Origin: Flavobacteriales bacterium
GTDB lineage: Bacteria > Bacteroidota > Bacteroidia > Flavobacteriales_E > Vicingaceae
NCBI GenBank assembly: GCA_002401955.1
Contig: NVUQ01000007.1
Span: 55,222-87,849, forward strand
Direction: 5' to 3'
DNA length: 32,628 nucleotides
Shown: in pieces, positions 25,879 to 32,628 of the stretch
Layout: each line of letters opens with the position of its first letter
How positions within the stretch are numbered: the stretch's first letter is position 1
Notes under the pieces: model-generated
Told to the model about the DNA's origin: nothing
The model's database searches: none
Seen by the model: only the letters and a program-made list of their open reading frames with translations
Made by a program: the position numbers and the translations under genes

Positions 25879-25897
25879 TTTCCTTATTATTTAGGTA

Positions 25898-27694
25898 ATG
25901 GAAAACTACATTGTTTCTGCAAGAAAGTATAGACCTACAACATTCGATTCTGTTGTGGGACAACTTTCTATTACCTCCACATTAAAAAACGCCATCAAAA
26001 ACAGTCATTTGGCTCAAGCATTTTTGTTTTGTGGACCAAGAGGGGTTGGGAAAACCACTTGTGCTAGAATATTAGCAAAAACCATTAACTGTTTTTCTGT
26101 TACAGAAAACATTGAAGCTTGTAACGAGTGTGAATCTTGTAAATCTTTTGATGAAGGAAGGTCTTTAAACATTCAAGAATTAGATGGAGCATCTAATAAT
26201 GGTGTTGATGAAATAAGAAATTTAATTGATCAAGTACGCTTTGCTCCACAATTAGGAACTCACAAAGTATATATTATAGATGAGGTACACATGCTATCGC
26301 AGGCTGCATTTAATGCTTTCCTTAAAACATTAGAAGAACCACCTAAGCATGCTATCTTTATTTTAGCAACAACTGAAAAACACAAAATAATTCCTACGAT
26401 TCTTTCTAGGTGTCAGATTTTTGATTTTAATAGAATTCAGATTGATGATATTTCTAAGCATCTAGCGTATATTGCTAAAGAAGAAAAAGTTAAAGCAGAA
26501 CCAGATGGATTACATATTATAGGTCAAAAAGCGGATGGAGCATTAAGAGATGCTTTATCTATGTTTGATCAAATTGTAAGCTTTTCGGGAGGAACAATTA
26601 CTTACCAAGATGTAATTGAGAATTTAAACATCTTGGATTACGATTACTACTTTAAAGTAACGGATGCTCTACTAAAAAACGATATTTCTAATTGCTTGCT
26701 ATTATTTAATGAGATATTAAACAATGGTTTTGATGGTCATAACTTTATTAATGGGTTAGCAGAACATTTAAGAAATCTATTGGTTTGTCAGGATGAAAAA
26801 ACTGTTGTACTACTAGAAGTAGGAGTTAAGATTAAGGAAAAATATGTTACCCAAGCAAAAGCAAGCAATACTGCCCAGCTCATTTCTTTTTTAAGTATTT
26901 GCAGTACGGCTGACACCAAATACAAAGGGAGTAAAAACCAACGACTGTTAGTCGAGGTAATGTTAATGCAACTTTGTTCGATAGAAGATTCATCTTCTCA
27001 AAAAAAAAAGCCCATAATTAACTTAGCTTTTAAGAAAAAAGGCGGTCTTATTGCTCCAAAAACAGAACAAAGCAAAAACCCTGCACTTGATGCAGCAATA
27101 GAAAAAACAACCCCTAACTACATTATCCCAGAAACACCCCCTATTCAATTAAACGAAGAACCACCATCAGGTTTAAAACCTGTTATTCCTGAAAATACCC
27201 CAACAGAAAAACCGATTATCAAAAGAAGTTCCAATCTTTCTTTTTCTAATTCAATTTCTATAAACCCTGCTACTAAAAAAGAAGAAATAAACAAAGAAGA
27301 TGAAATAGAAGTCGCCAACAGACCTACTGAAGCATATTCTCCTGAGCAATTTAGTGAAGGGATAAGGAATTTCAAGGCCCTCCTTAAAGAAGAAGGTAAA
27401 GATAGCTTAGCTTCAATTTTTGAAGTTGTACCAGAAGTAACAAACGAAACGATTAATCTGATAATAGAAAACAAAGCTTTAGATGATGAGTTTAACGCTC
27501 AGAGAGCTGATTTTTTAGATTTTATCAGAAAAGAATTATCCAACTACAATATTCAGGTAGTTACCGAAGTTAATAAGGATATAAAATTAAAAAAGGCATA
27601 TACTCCACAAGAAAAATTTGTAAAAATGAGCGAAAAAAACCCACACTTAAATCAACTTGTAAAAAAGTTGGATATGGATGTGGGATACGCATAA
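25898..27694 (+). CDS. dnaX: DNA polymerase III clamp-loader subunit tau/gamma
   Basis: DnaX forms the ATPase core of the clamp loader that places the beta clamp on DNA; the longer tau form also binds the polymerase and helicase. The 598-residue product has Walker A GPRGVGKT (46-53), the zinc set C65/C75/C78/C81, DEVH (128-131), and SRC (170-172) with the arginine finger. Domain III ends near residue 363 (LLVEVMLMQLCSIE). A Pro/Glu/Lys-rich linker (370-470) and a C-terminal domain (about 475-598) follow. An A10 run in codons 368-371, at the domain III/linker border, may yield a short gamma form by slippage. It is the first gene on this plus-strand block, 60 bases before the M16 gene. Confidence 0.97.
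   Translation: MENYIVSARKYRPTTFDSVVGQLSITSTLKNAIKNSHLAQAFLFCGPRGVGKTTCARILAKTINCFSVTENIEACNECESCKSFDEGRSLNIQELDGASNNGVDEIRNLIDQVRFAPQLGTHKVYIIDEVHMLSQAAFNAFLKTLEEPPKHAIFILATTEKHKIIPTILSRCQIFDFNRIQIDDISKHLAYIAKEEKVKAEPDGLHIIGQKADGALRDALSMFDQIVSFSGGTITYQDVIENLNILDYDYYFKVTDALLKNDISNCLLLFNEILNNGFDGHNFINGLAEHLRNLLVCQDEKTVVLLEVGVKIKEKYVTQAKASNTAQLISFLSICSTADTKYKGSKNQRLLVEVMLMQLCSIEDSSSQKKKPIINLAFKKKGGLIAPKTEQSKNPALDAAIEKTTPNYIIPETPPIQLNEEPPSGLKPVIPENTPTEKPIIKRSSNLSFSNSISINPATKKEEINKEDEIEVANRPTEAYSPEQFSEGIRNFKALLKEEGKDSLASIFEVVPEVTNETINLIIENKALDDEFNAQRADFLDFIRKELSNYNIQVVTEVNKDIKLKKAYTPQEKFVKMSEKNPHLNQLVKKLDMDVGYA
27000..27009 (+). other. dnaX: A10 run in dnaX, candidate slippage/frameshift site
   Basis: Ten A followed by G; in the reading frame CAA AAA AAA AAG, which contains the heptamer A AAA AAG. 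A -1 shift reads GCC CAT AAT and stops at TAA 27019-27021 (a 374-residue product). Loss of one A reads AGC CCA and stops at TAA 27015-27017. Both would end just past domain III, matching gamma-type DnaX. Confidence 0.6.
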
Positions 27695-27754
27695 ATTTAG
27701 AACCAAGACATCAGGCATAAAGAATCAAGACTATTAACATTAAAAAAAATAATT

Positions 27755-30679
27755 ATGAAACTTAAAGGATTAACACTAATTACCATTGTATTTTTTATTG
27801 TATCGTGCGGTGGAGACACCAAAACGGAAACAAAAAACAACTACAAGTATGAATATGAAAGCGTTGAAGGAGACATCATCAACACACTTATCTACACTTT
27901 AGATAATGGGTTGAAAATTTACATGTCTATAAATAAAGATGAGCCAAGAATACAAACCAACATAGCTGTAAACACTGGTAGTAAGCAAGACCCTTCTGAT
28001 GCAACAGGATTGGCTCATTATTTAGAGCATATGGTTTTTAAAGGAACTTCTAAAATCGCAACTATTGATTGGGAATCGGAAAAAGTACTTTTAAAAAGAA
28101 TTTCTGATTTATATGAAAAAAGAAGAACAGTTACTGATAAAACCGAACGTAAAGCAATTTACCATCAAATAGATAGTCTTTCGGGTGAAGCAGCAAAATT
28201 TGCTGTTCCTAATGAATACGACAAAATGATAAGTTCTATTGGTGCGAAAGGAACAAACGCTTACACTTCTTCTGAAAGAACAGTTTATATTAATGACATT
28301 CCTTCAAACGAATTTGAAAAATGGTTATCCATAGAATCTGAAAGATTTAGCGAGTTAGTTTTGCGTTTATTTCATACAGAACTAGAAGCTGTTTATGAAG
28401 AATACAATCGTTCTAGAGACAATGACTACTGGCTAGCTTATGAGGCTATGGCAGAGAAACTATTTAAAAAACATACTTATGGTACGCAAACTACAATAGG
28501 TACAAGTGAACATTTAAAGAATCCTTCAATGGAAAAAATTCACCAGTACTTTAACGAAAGGTATGTACCGAACAACATGGCAATTATCCTTTCTGGAGAT
28601 CTTGATCCTGACAACACAATCGATTTAATTAAAAAGTATTTTGGTGATTATAAATCTAAAGAGGTTCCAACCTTTACTCCTGGAGTAGAAGATGAAATAA
28701 CAGAACCAGAGTACGCAACAGTAATAGGTAGTGATGCTGCATTTGTAAACATAGGATTCCGATTACCGGGGGTAAAAAGTGAAGACATATATATGTTAGA
28801 TCTTTTTGATGGGCTATTAAATAATGGACAAGCTGGATTGATTGATTTAAACTTAATTAAGGCTCAAAAAGTATTAGATGCTTATTCTAGTGGTGATATA
28901 ATGAAAGATTATTCAACTTTTGAATTATCTGGAAATCCAAGAGAAGGACAATCTTTAGAGGAGGTAAAAGATTTGTTATTGTCTGAAATTGAAAAAATTA
29001 AAACTGGAGATTTTGAAGAATGGATGCTGTCTGCCGTTATTAAAGATTTTAAACTACAGGAACAACAAAGAATACAATACAATTGGGCACGAGCAAGTAT
29101 AATGACTGATGCTTTTATCAAGGGAACTGATTGGTCGGAAATTGTGAATGCAAAAGAAAAATTAAGCAAAGTAACCAAGAATGATATCGTTGCTTTTGCG
29201 AACAAATACTTTAAAAACAACTACATCGTAATTTACAAAGAAACAGGGAAAGGAGACAATCCTAAAGTTGAAAAACCTGAAATTACGCAAGTACAATTAA
29301 ACAGAGATACCGCTTCTGTGTTTGCTCAAAATTTTGCGAAAATGGAATCAACAAGAATGACTCCCGTTTATGATGATTACAAAGCAGAAATAAAAGAAGA
29401 AAAATTAAATGCTAACATTCCTCTTTACCATGTAGAAAACACAAGTAATGAAACGTTTAATTTGCATTACATTTTAGATATGGGATCTTACAGCGATAAA
29501 GAAATGGCTTTAGCTGTTGAATATTTAGATTATTTAGGAACTGACAAATACTCTGCTAACGAACTTCAATTAGAATTATTTAAATTAGGATTAAGCTACA
29601 GCGTTTATGCTGCTCAAGAAAGAGTTTACGTTACACTTTCTGGTTTAGATGAATCATTAGAGGAAGGTATCAAATTATTTGAACACATTTTAGCAAACGT
29701 AGAGCCTAATCAAGAGGCATTTGAAAATGGTGTTGCAGATAAATTAAAAGATAGAGCAGATACAAAATTGAACAAAGGAGCCATTCTATATGGAGGCTTA
29801 ATGAATTATGGTCTATATGGTAAAGATTCTCCGATAAAAAACATTTTAAGTGCGGATGAATTAAAAGCACTTGACCCTAACAACTTAGTTGCTAAGATTA
29901 AAGAATTAACTTCTTACGAGCATTATATTTATTATTATGGAAGAGAAGACGTTGAAACAGTTAAAACATTGCTAAATACAAACCACAAAACTCCCGAAAC
30001 GTTAAAACCACTAATTCCTGCAAAAGAATTTACGGAATTAACAATGGAAAACAACAAAGTGTATTTTGTAGATTATGATATGGTTCAATCGGAAGTGATG
30101 ATGCTTTCTAACGCAGGTGCTTATAACCAAGATTTAGCAGCAACAACAAATGTTTTTAACGAATATTTTGGATCCGGATTATCTTCAATTGTATTTCAAG
30201 AAATTAGAGAATCTAAAGCACTAGCTTATTCTGCTTACGCTGCTTTTACTACTCCAAGAAAAGCCAATAAATCACATTTTATTAGAGCTTATGTAGGAAC
30301 GCAAGTAGATAAATTAGGTGATGCAAAAATTGCCATCATGGAACTAATGAATGATATGCCAGAGGTTGAAGATCAGTTTCAAGGAGCTAAAATAGCTGCA
30401 CTAAAGAAGATTGAAACTTCAAGAACAAAACGTTCTAGTTTATTCTGGCGTTATTTATCGGCTAAAGAAATGGGTAGAGATTATGATTTGAACGAGAAAA
30501 TCTATCCTCAAATTAAAAATATAGAGCTAAAAGATTTAAAAACATTCTTTAACACCAACATTAAAGGTGAAAATTATACTTACCTAGTTATCGGAAATAA
30601 AAAGATGGTTAAAATGGATGTTCTTAAAGAAATGGGAGAAGTTCAGGAACTAACTTTAGAAGAGGTTTTTGGATATTAA
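27755..30679 (+). CDS. M16-family zinc metallopeptidase, predicted lipoprotein
   Basis: Inverzincin (pitrilysin/insulinase) family peptidase of 974 residues. The signal ends in the lipobox FIVSC (Cys18), so it is likely anchored in the envelope. The inverted zinc motif is HYLEH (88-92), with E91 catalytic; the distal ligand region TELEAVYEEYNRS contains E209 and E216 at the 7-residue spacing of the family. Residues about 100-155 form a charged insertion between motif and ligand. The second half (about 530-974) is the inactive partner domain, with GSGLSSIVFQEIRESKALAYS resembling the R/Y substrate-binding segment. It probably degrades peptides in the periplasm or outside the cell; the substrate is unknown. 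It follows dnaX without a visible promoter and ends at a strong terminator. Confidence 0.92.
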   Translation: MKLKGLTLITIVFFIVSCGGDTKTETKNNYKYEYESVEGDIINTLIYTLDNGLKIYMSINKDEPRIQTNIAVNTGSKQDPSDATGLAHYLEHMVFKGTSKIATIDWESEKVLLKRISDLYEKRRTVTDKTERKAIYHQIDSLSGEAAKFAVPNEYDKMISSIGAKGTNAYTSSERTVYINDIPSNEFEKWLSIESERFSELVLRLFHTELEAVYEEYNRSRDNDYWLAYEAMAEKLFKKHTYGTQTTIGTSEHLKNPSMEKIHQYFNERYVPNNMAIILSGDLDPDNTIDLIKKYFGDYKSKEVPTFTPGVEDEITEPEYATVIGSDAAFVNIGFRLPGVKSEDIYMLDLFDGLLNNGQAGLIDLNLIKAQKVLDAYSSGDIMKDYSTFELSGNPREGQSLEEVKDLLLSEIEKIKTGDFEEWMLSAVIKDFKLQEQQRIQYNWARASIMTDAFIKGTDWSEIVNAKEKLSKVTKNDIVAFANKYFKNNYIVIYKETGKGDNPKVEKPEITQVQLNRDTASVFAQNFAKMESTRMTPVYDDYKAEIKEEKLNANIPLYHVENTSNETFNLHYILDMGSYSDKEMALAVEYLDYLGTDKYSANELQLELFKLGLSYSVYAAQERVYVTLSGLDESLEEGIKLFEHILANVEPNQEAFENGVADKLKDRADTKLNKGAILYGGLMNYGLYGKDSPIKNILSADELKALDPNNLVAKIKELTSYEHYIYYYGREDVETVKTLLNTNHKTPETLKPLIPAKEFTELTMENNKVYFVDYDMVQSEVMMLSNAGAYNQDLAATTNVFNEYFGSGLSSIVFQEIRESKALAYSAYAAFTTPRKANKSHFIRAYVGTQVDKLGDAKIAIMELMNDMPEVEDQFQGAKIAALKKIETSRTKRSSLFWRYLSAKEMGRDYDLNEKIYPQIKNIELKDLKTFFNTNIKGENYTYLVIGNKKMVKMDVLKEMGEVQELTLEEVFGY

Positions 30680-30714
30680 TTTCGAGAGGCAAGAAAAAAG
30701 ATAACTAGAGACAA

Positions 30715-30756
30715 GACCAAAACGTAGATTTTCTAATCTTTGTTTTGGTCTTTTTT
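30715..30756 (+). terminator. Intrinsic terminator after the M16 peptidase
   Basis: GACCAAAAC (30715-30723) pairs with GTTTTGGTC (30742-30750). Inside, AGATT (30726-30730) pairs with AATCT (30735-30739) around TTCT. Six T follow at 30751-30756. Confidence 0.9.
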
Positions 30757-30946
30757 AATTAGGGCGTTTTAACAGGCTAAGAGTTTATCCTAAGCGGAAT
30801 CGAAGGACTATATTCTCGATAAAAAAAATTAAAGAGATGTTGCTTAAAACAAAATACCTGATGCCTTTTAGGCGTCCTGCTCTAAATATCATATCCTCAA
30901 CGTAAATAAGCTTTGAACGACAAAATAAAGTTTCTTTTACTTGAAG
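30757..30946. repeat. Gene-free gap before the rpsP promoter, with repeat remnants
   Basis: No coding sequence is visible in the 351 bases between the M16 gene and rpsP. TCCTAAGCGGAATCGAAG (30788-30805) is an inverted copy of the TTCGaCTCCGCT core seen at 7591 and 19741. GATGCC (30860-30865) and GGCGTC (30871-30876) form a 6-bp hairpin around TTTTA. TAACAGGCTAA at about 30770-30780 also occurs near 24465-24475 in the rplI/rimP gap, perhaps by chance. Confidence 0.5.
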
Positions 30947-30976
30947 TTGATTATTTCTAATTTTATCTTAAATTTG
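30947..30976 (+). promoter_or_regulatory. rpsP-rimM promoter (TTG-N19-TAAATTTG)
   Basis: TTG (30947-30949), exactly 19 bases, TAAATTTG (30969-30976), followed by C. This is a perfect Bacteroidota promoter. Transcription should start near 30980, giving a leader of about 50 bases. Confidence 0.85.
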
Positions 30977-30979
30977 CAC

Positions 30980-30998
30980 CCCGATAATTTTTATTGGG
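30980..30998 (+). promoter_or_regulatory. 5'-terminal hairpin of the rpsP transcript
   Basis: CCCGATAA (30980-30987) and TTATTGGG (30991-30998) pair over 8 bp with one G-U, around a TTT loop, right at the predicted 5' end. It may protect the mRNA or bind a regulator; there is no T-run after it. Confidence 0.5.
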
Positions 30999-31030
30999 AT
31001 TAACTATTTATTAATTAAATTCTTAAAAGA

Positions 31031-31798
31031 ATGCCTACAAAGATTAGATTACAAAGACACGGTAAAAAGCGTTACGCTTATTATCACGTAGTTGTAGCAG
31101 ATGCTCGTGCCCCACGTGATGGGAAGTTTATTGAAAAACTAGGTACTTACAATCCAAACGACAACCCTGCAACAATTGACATTAGTTTTGACAGAGCCCT
31201 TCATTGGGTAAAAGAAGGTGCACAACCTACTGATACTGTTAGAGCTTTACTTTCTTACAAAGGAGTAATGCACAAAGACCACCTAGATAGAGGTGTTACT
31301 AAAGGTGCTTTAACTCAAGATCAAGCAGACAAAAAGTTTGACACTTGGATGAAAGAAAAAGAAGCGAAAGTTGACGGTAAAAAAGATGGTTTAGCTAAAG
31401 CTGCTGATGCAAACGCAAAAGCAAGATTAGCTGCTGAAACTGAAGTGAAAAACAAGAAAGCTGCCGAAGTATTGGCTAAGCAATCTGAATTAGCTGCTGC
31501 TGTTGAAGCTGAAGCTGCTGAAAAAGCTGCTGCTGCGGCTCCAGCTGAAGAAGCAACTACAGAAGAAGCTCCTGCTGAAACTACTACAGAAGAAGTTGCT
31601 GCTGAAGCTCCTGCTAAAGAAGAAGTGAAAGAAGAAGCTGCTCCAGAGGCAAAAGCTGAAGAGCCTGCTGCTGAAGTAAAAAAGGAAGCTGCTGCTGAAG
31701 AAACAAAAAAAGAAGCTCCTGTTGAAGCGAAAGCTGAAGAACCTGTAGCTGAAGCAAAAGCAGACGAGTCTACTGAAGCTGAAGCAAAAGCTGAATAA
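31031..31798 (+). CDS. rpsP: Small-subunit ribosomal protein bS16 with long acidic/Ala-rich tail
   Basis: bS16 is an early-binding 30S protein. Residues 1-85 form the full domain (MPTKIRLQRHGKKRYAYYHV, VADARAPRDGKFIEKLGTYNP, DRALHWVKEGAQPTDTVRALL). E. coli S16 has about 82 residues, but this product has 255. Residues 90-155 are a charged helical extension (QADKKFDTWMKEKEAKVDGK, ARLAAETEVKNKKAAEVLAK). Residues 156-255 are almost only Ala, Glu, Lys, Pro, Thr and Val, with repeated EAPAE, KAEEPxAE and EAKAE units. Extended S16 is usual in Bacteroidota, but this tail is long and low in complexity. The rimM ATG follows the stop by 5 bases. Confidence 0.95.
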   Translation: MPTKIRLQRHGKKRYAYYHVVVADARAPRDGKFIEKLGTYNPNDNPATIDISFDRALHWVKEGAQPTDTVRALLSYKGVMHKDHLDRGVTKGALTQDQADKKFDTWMKEKEAKVDGKKDGLAKAADANAKARLAAETEVKNKKAAEVLAKQSELAAAVEAEAAEKAAAAAPAEEATTEEAPAETTTEEVAAEAPAKEEVKEEAAPEAKAEEPAAEVKKEAAAEETKKEAPVEAKAEEPVAEAKADESTEAEAKAE

Positions 31799-31803
31799 TA
31801 CTT

Positions 31804-32343
31804 ATGAATTTAGACGAGTGCCACTATATCGGTTACACTTCTAAAGTTCATGGAAAACAAGGGGAACTCACTCTAAAATTAGAGGTAGACTTCTTGGAAG
31901 AATGCAAAAAACTGGAATCAGTGCTTATCCAAATGAATAAAACGGATAATTCACTGATTCCTTTTTTTATAACAAAATCTGAATTTCAAAACAACGGTAC
32001 GTTACGTATTAAGCTAGATGATGTTGATGATATAGCTACGGCCAAAAGTCTTTCCGGAAAAGGTATTTACATTCTTAATACTGCTTTACCAACCCAAAAA
32101 GGCAAGCAATTTTACCATCACGAAGTAGCCGATTTTAAAATCATAGATACCAACTATGGTCAGGTTGGAGAAATTAGTCAAATACTAAACTATCCAAAAC
32201 AAGCTATTTTTGAGGTTCTCCACACAAACGGTAAAGAAATTTTGATTCCTGTTGCTGATGATATTATCAATGAAATAGACAGGGAAAACAAAATCATTAA
32301 CGTTACCACTCCTGATGGTTTAATTGATTTGTATTTGGAGTAA
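31804..32343 (+). CDS. rimM: Ribosome maturation factor RimM
   Basis: RimM binds uS19 and helps mature the 30S head. The 179-residue product has the N-terminal beta-barrel (CHYIGYTSKVHGKQGELTLK, TLRIKLDDVDDIATAKSLSG) and the PRC-barrel C-domain (DFKIIDTNYGQVGEISQILN, ILIPVADDIINEIDRENKII). The family normally has a glycine-rich G-K-x-H-G-xx-G entry, seen here as SKVHGKQGE. It follows rpsP by 5 bases, an order conserved widely (rpsP-rimM, often then trmD). No trmD follows within the 285 bases left. Confidence 0.95.
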   Translation: MNLDECHYIGYTSKVHGKQGELTLKLEVDFLEECKKLESVLIQMNKTDNSLIPFFITKSEFQNNGTLRIKLDDVDDIATAKSLSGKGIYILNTALPTQKGKQFYHHEVADFKIIDTNYGQVGEISQILNYPKQAIFEVLHTNGKEILIPVADDIINEIDRENKIINVTTPDGLIDLYLE

Positions 32344-32419
32344 ATCGTTACCTTTGAGCTAAACACATTATGCTGATATAGAACATTATTGCTCTATATT
32401 TGGTGGGTAGGTGTAAATT

Positions 32420-32518
32420 ATGTTAATGAAATATCTCATTCTAATATTAGGAATCTTTTTCGCACAATTAGGTAATACCAATTTAATTTCAAAATACCCA
32501 ACAATGTTTTTTGTATAA
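32420..32518 (+). CDS. Possible small hydrophobic ORF, doubtful
   Basis: ATG at 32420, or in frame at 32426, opens MLMKYLILILGIFFAQLGNT and continues ISKYPTMFFV to TAA, 32 residues in all. The first 18 resemble a signal peptide. TATATTTG (32395-32402), a -7 match, lies 17 bases upstream. It could be a short secreted peptide, the stub of a lost gene, or chance in AT-rich DNA. There is no Shine-Dalgarno. Confidence 0.25.
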   Translation: MLMKYLILILGIFFAQLGNTNLISKYPTMFFV

Positions 32519-32545
32519 TGCCGATAGATAAATAAAAGAATTTCT

Positions 32546-32595
32546 TGAAACGATCATCCCCGAAGCAGAGCTTTCGAGGTATTTCGATCGTTTCA
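32546..32595. repeat. Compound hairpin repeat, possible terminator downstream of rimM
   Basis: TGAAACGATC (32546-32555) pairs perfectly with GATCGTTTCA (32586-32595). Inside, CCCCGAAGC (32558-32566), AGA, GCTTTCGAGG (32570-32579) forms a second stem with one bulge and one mismatch. A weak TTTT follows. The core CGAAGCAGAGCTTTCGAGG resembles hairpin repeats found between genes in other flavobacteria (recollection). It is 200 bases past rimM, so it may serve the small ORF or a gene on the minus strand beyond the window. Confidence 0.6.
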
Positions 32596-32628
32596 TTTTA
32601 ACCTAAAGGTCAAAACCCAAAATTCACT

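Noticed and set aside
1..32628. tRNA, rRNA, CRISPR, integrase or transposase content
   Set aside because: No cloverleaf, rRNA signature, direct-repeat/spacer array or recombinase gene was seen; tandem repeats at 30-85 have no spacers.

Overview
The window is AT-rich chromosomal DNA from a member of the Bacteroidota, most likely a marine flavobacterium (order Flavobacteriales). Several signs agree: a type IX secretion C-terminal sorting domain, promoters of the TTG-N19-TAnnTTTG type, almost no Shine-Dalgarno sequences, an alternative complex III (act) cluster joined to an aa3-type cytochrome oxidase, a bS16 protein with a long acidic tail, and the SPOR gene/act and rimP-nusA-infB neighbourhood usual in this group. 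The genus cannot be fixed from sequence alone. I see no tRNA, rRNA, CRISPR, prophage or insertion sequence.

Layout. 70-5641, minus strand: queG, a secreted beta-helix protein with a T9SS tail, ruvB, a beta-barrel-like envelope protein, an 80-residue CxxC membrane protein and a SCO1-type copper chaperone. 5705-18884, minus strand: a tightly packed respiratory operon read actA-B-C-D-E-F, then cytochrome oxidase subunits II, I, III-like, III and IV. 19151-19561, plus: a small SPOR-domain protein divergent from actA. 19788-24262, minus: rimP-nusA-infB with a terminator-like hairpin in its leader. 24549-25649, minus: rpsF-rpsR-rplI. 25898-30679, plus: dnaX and an M16 zinc peptidase lipoprotein. 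31031-32343, plus: rpsP-rimM.

How the parts work together. ActA-F oxidises menaquinol and passes electrons through c-type hemes to the CuA site of subunit II and on to the binuclear centre of subunit I. ActA carries six CxxCH motifs, one in an N-terminal domain resembling a soluble cytochrome c, so the whole quinol-to-oxygen chain may need no free carrier. SCO1 probably loads copper; a strong hairpin terminator separates it from the oxidase genes. The remaining genes are translation, transcription-elongation and replication housekeeping.

Most of the region is conserved core genome. The best leads are small regulatory structures: an A10 slippage site at the end of domain III of dnaX with stops close by in both other frames; an attenuator-like hairpin before rimP; the one clear Shine-Dalgarno, before rplI; a promoter lying against the ruvB start codon; a 20-bp dyad before the TTG-started secreted protein; and degenerate hairpin-forming repeats shared among intergenic gaps. 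No wholly new multi-gene system is evident.
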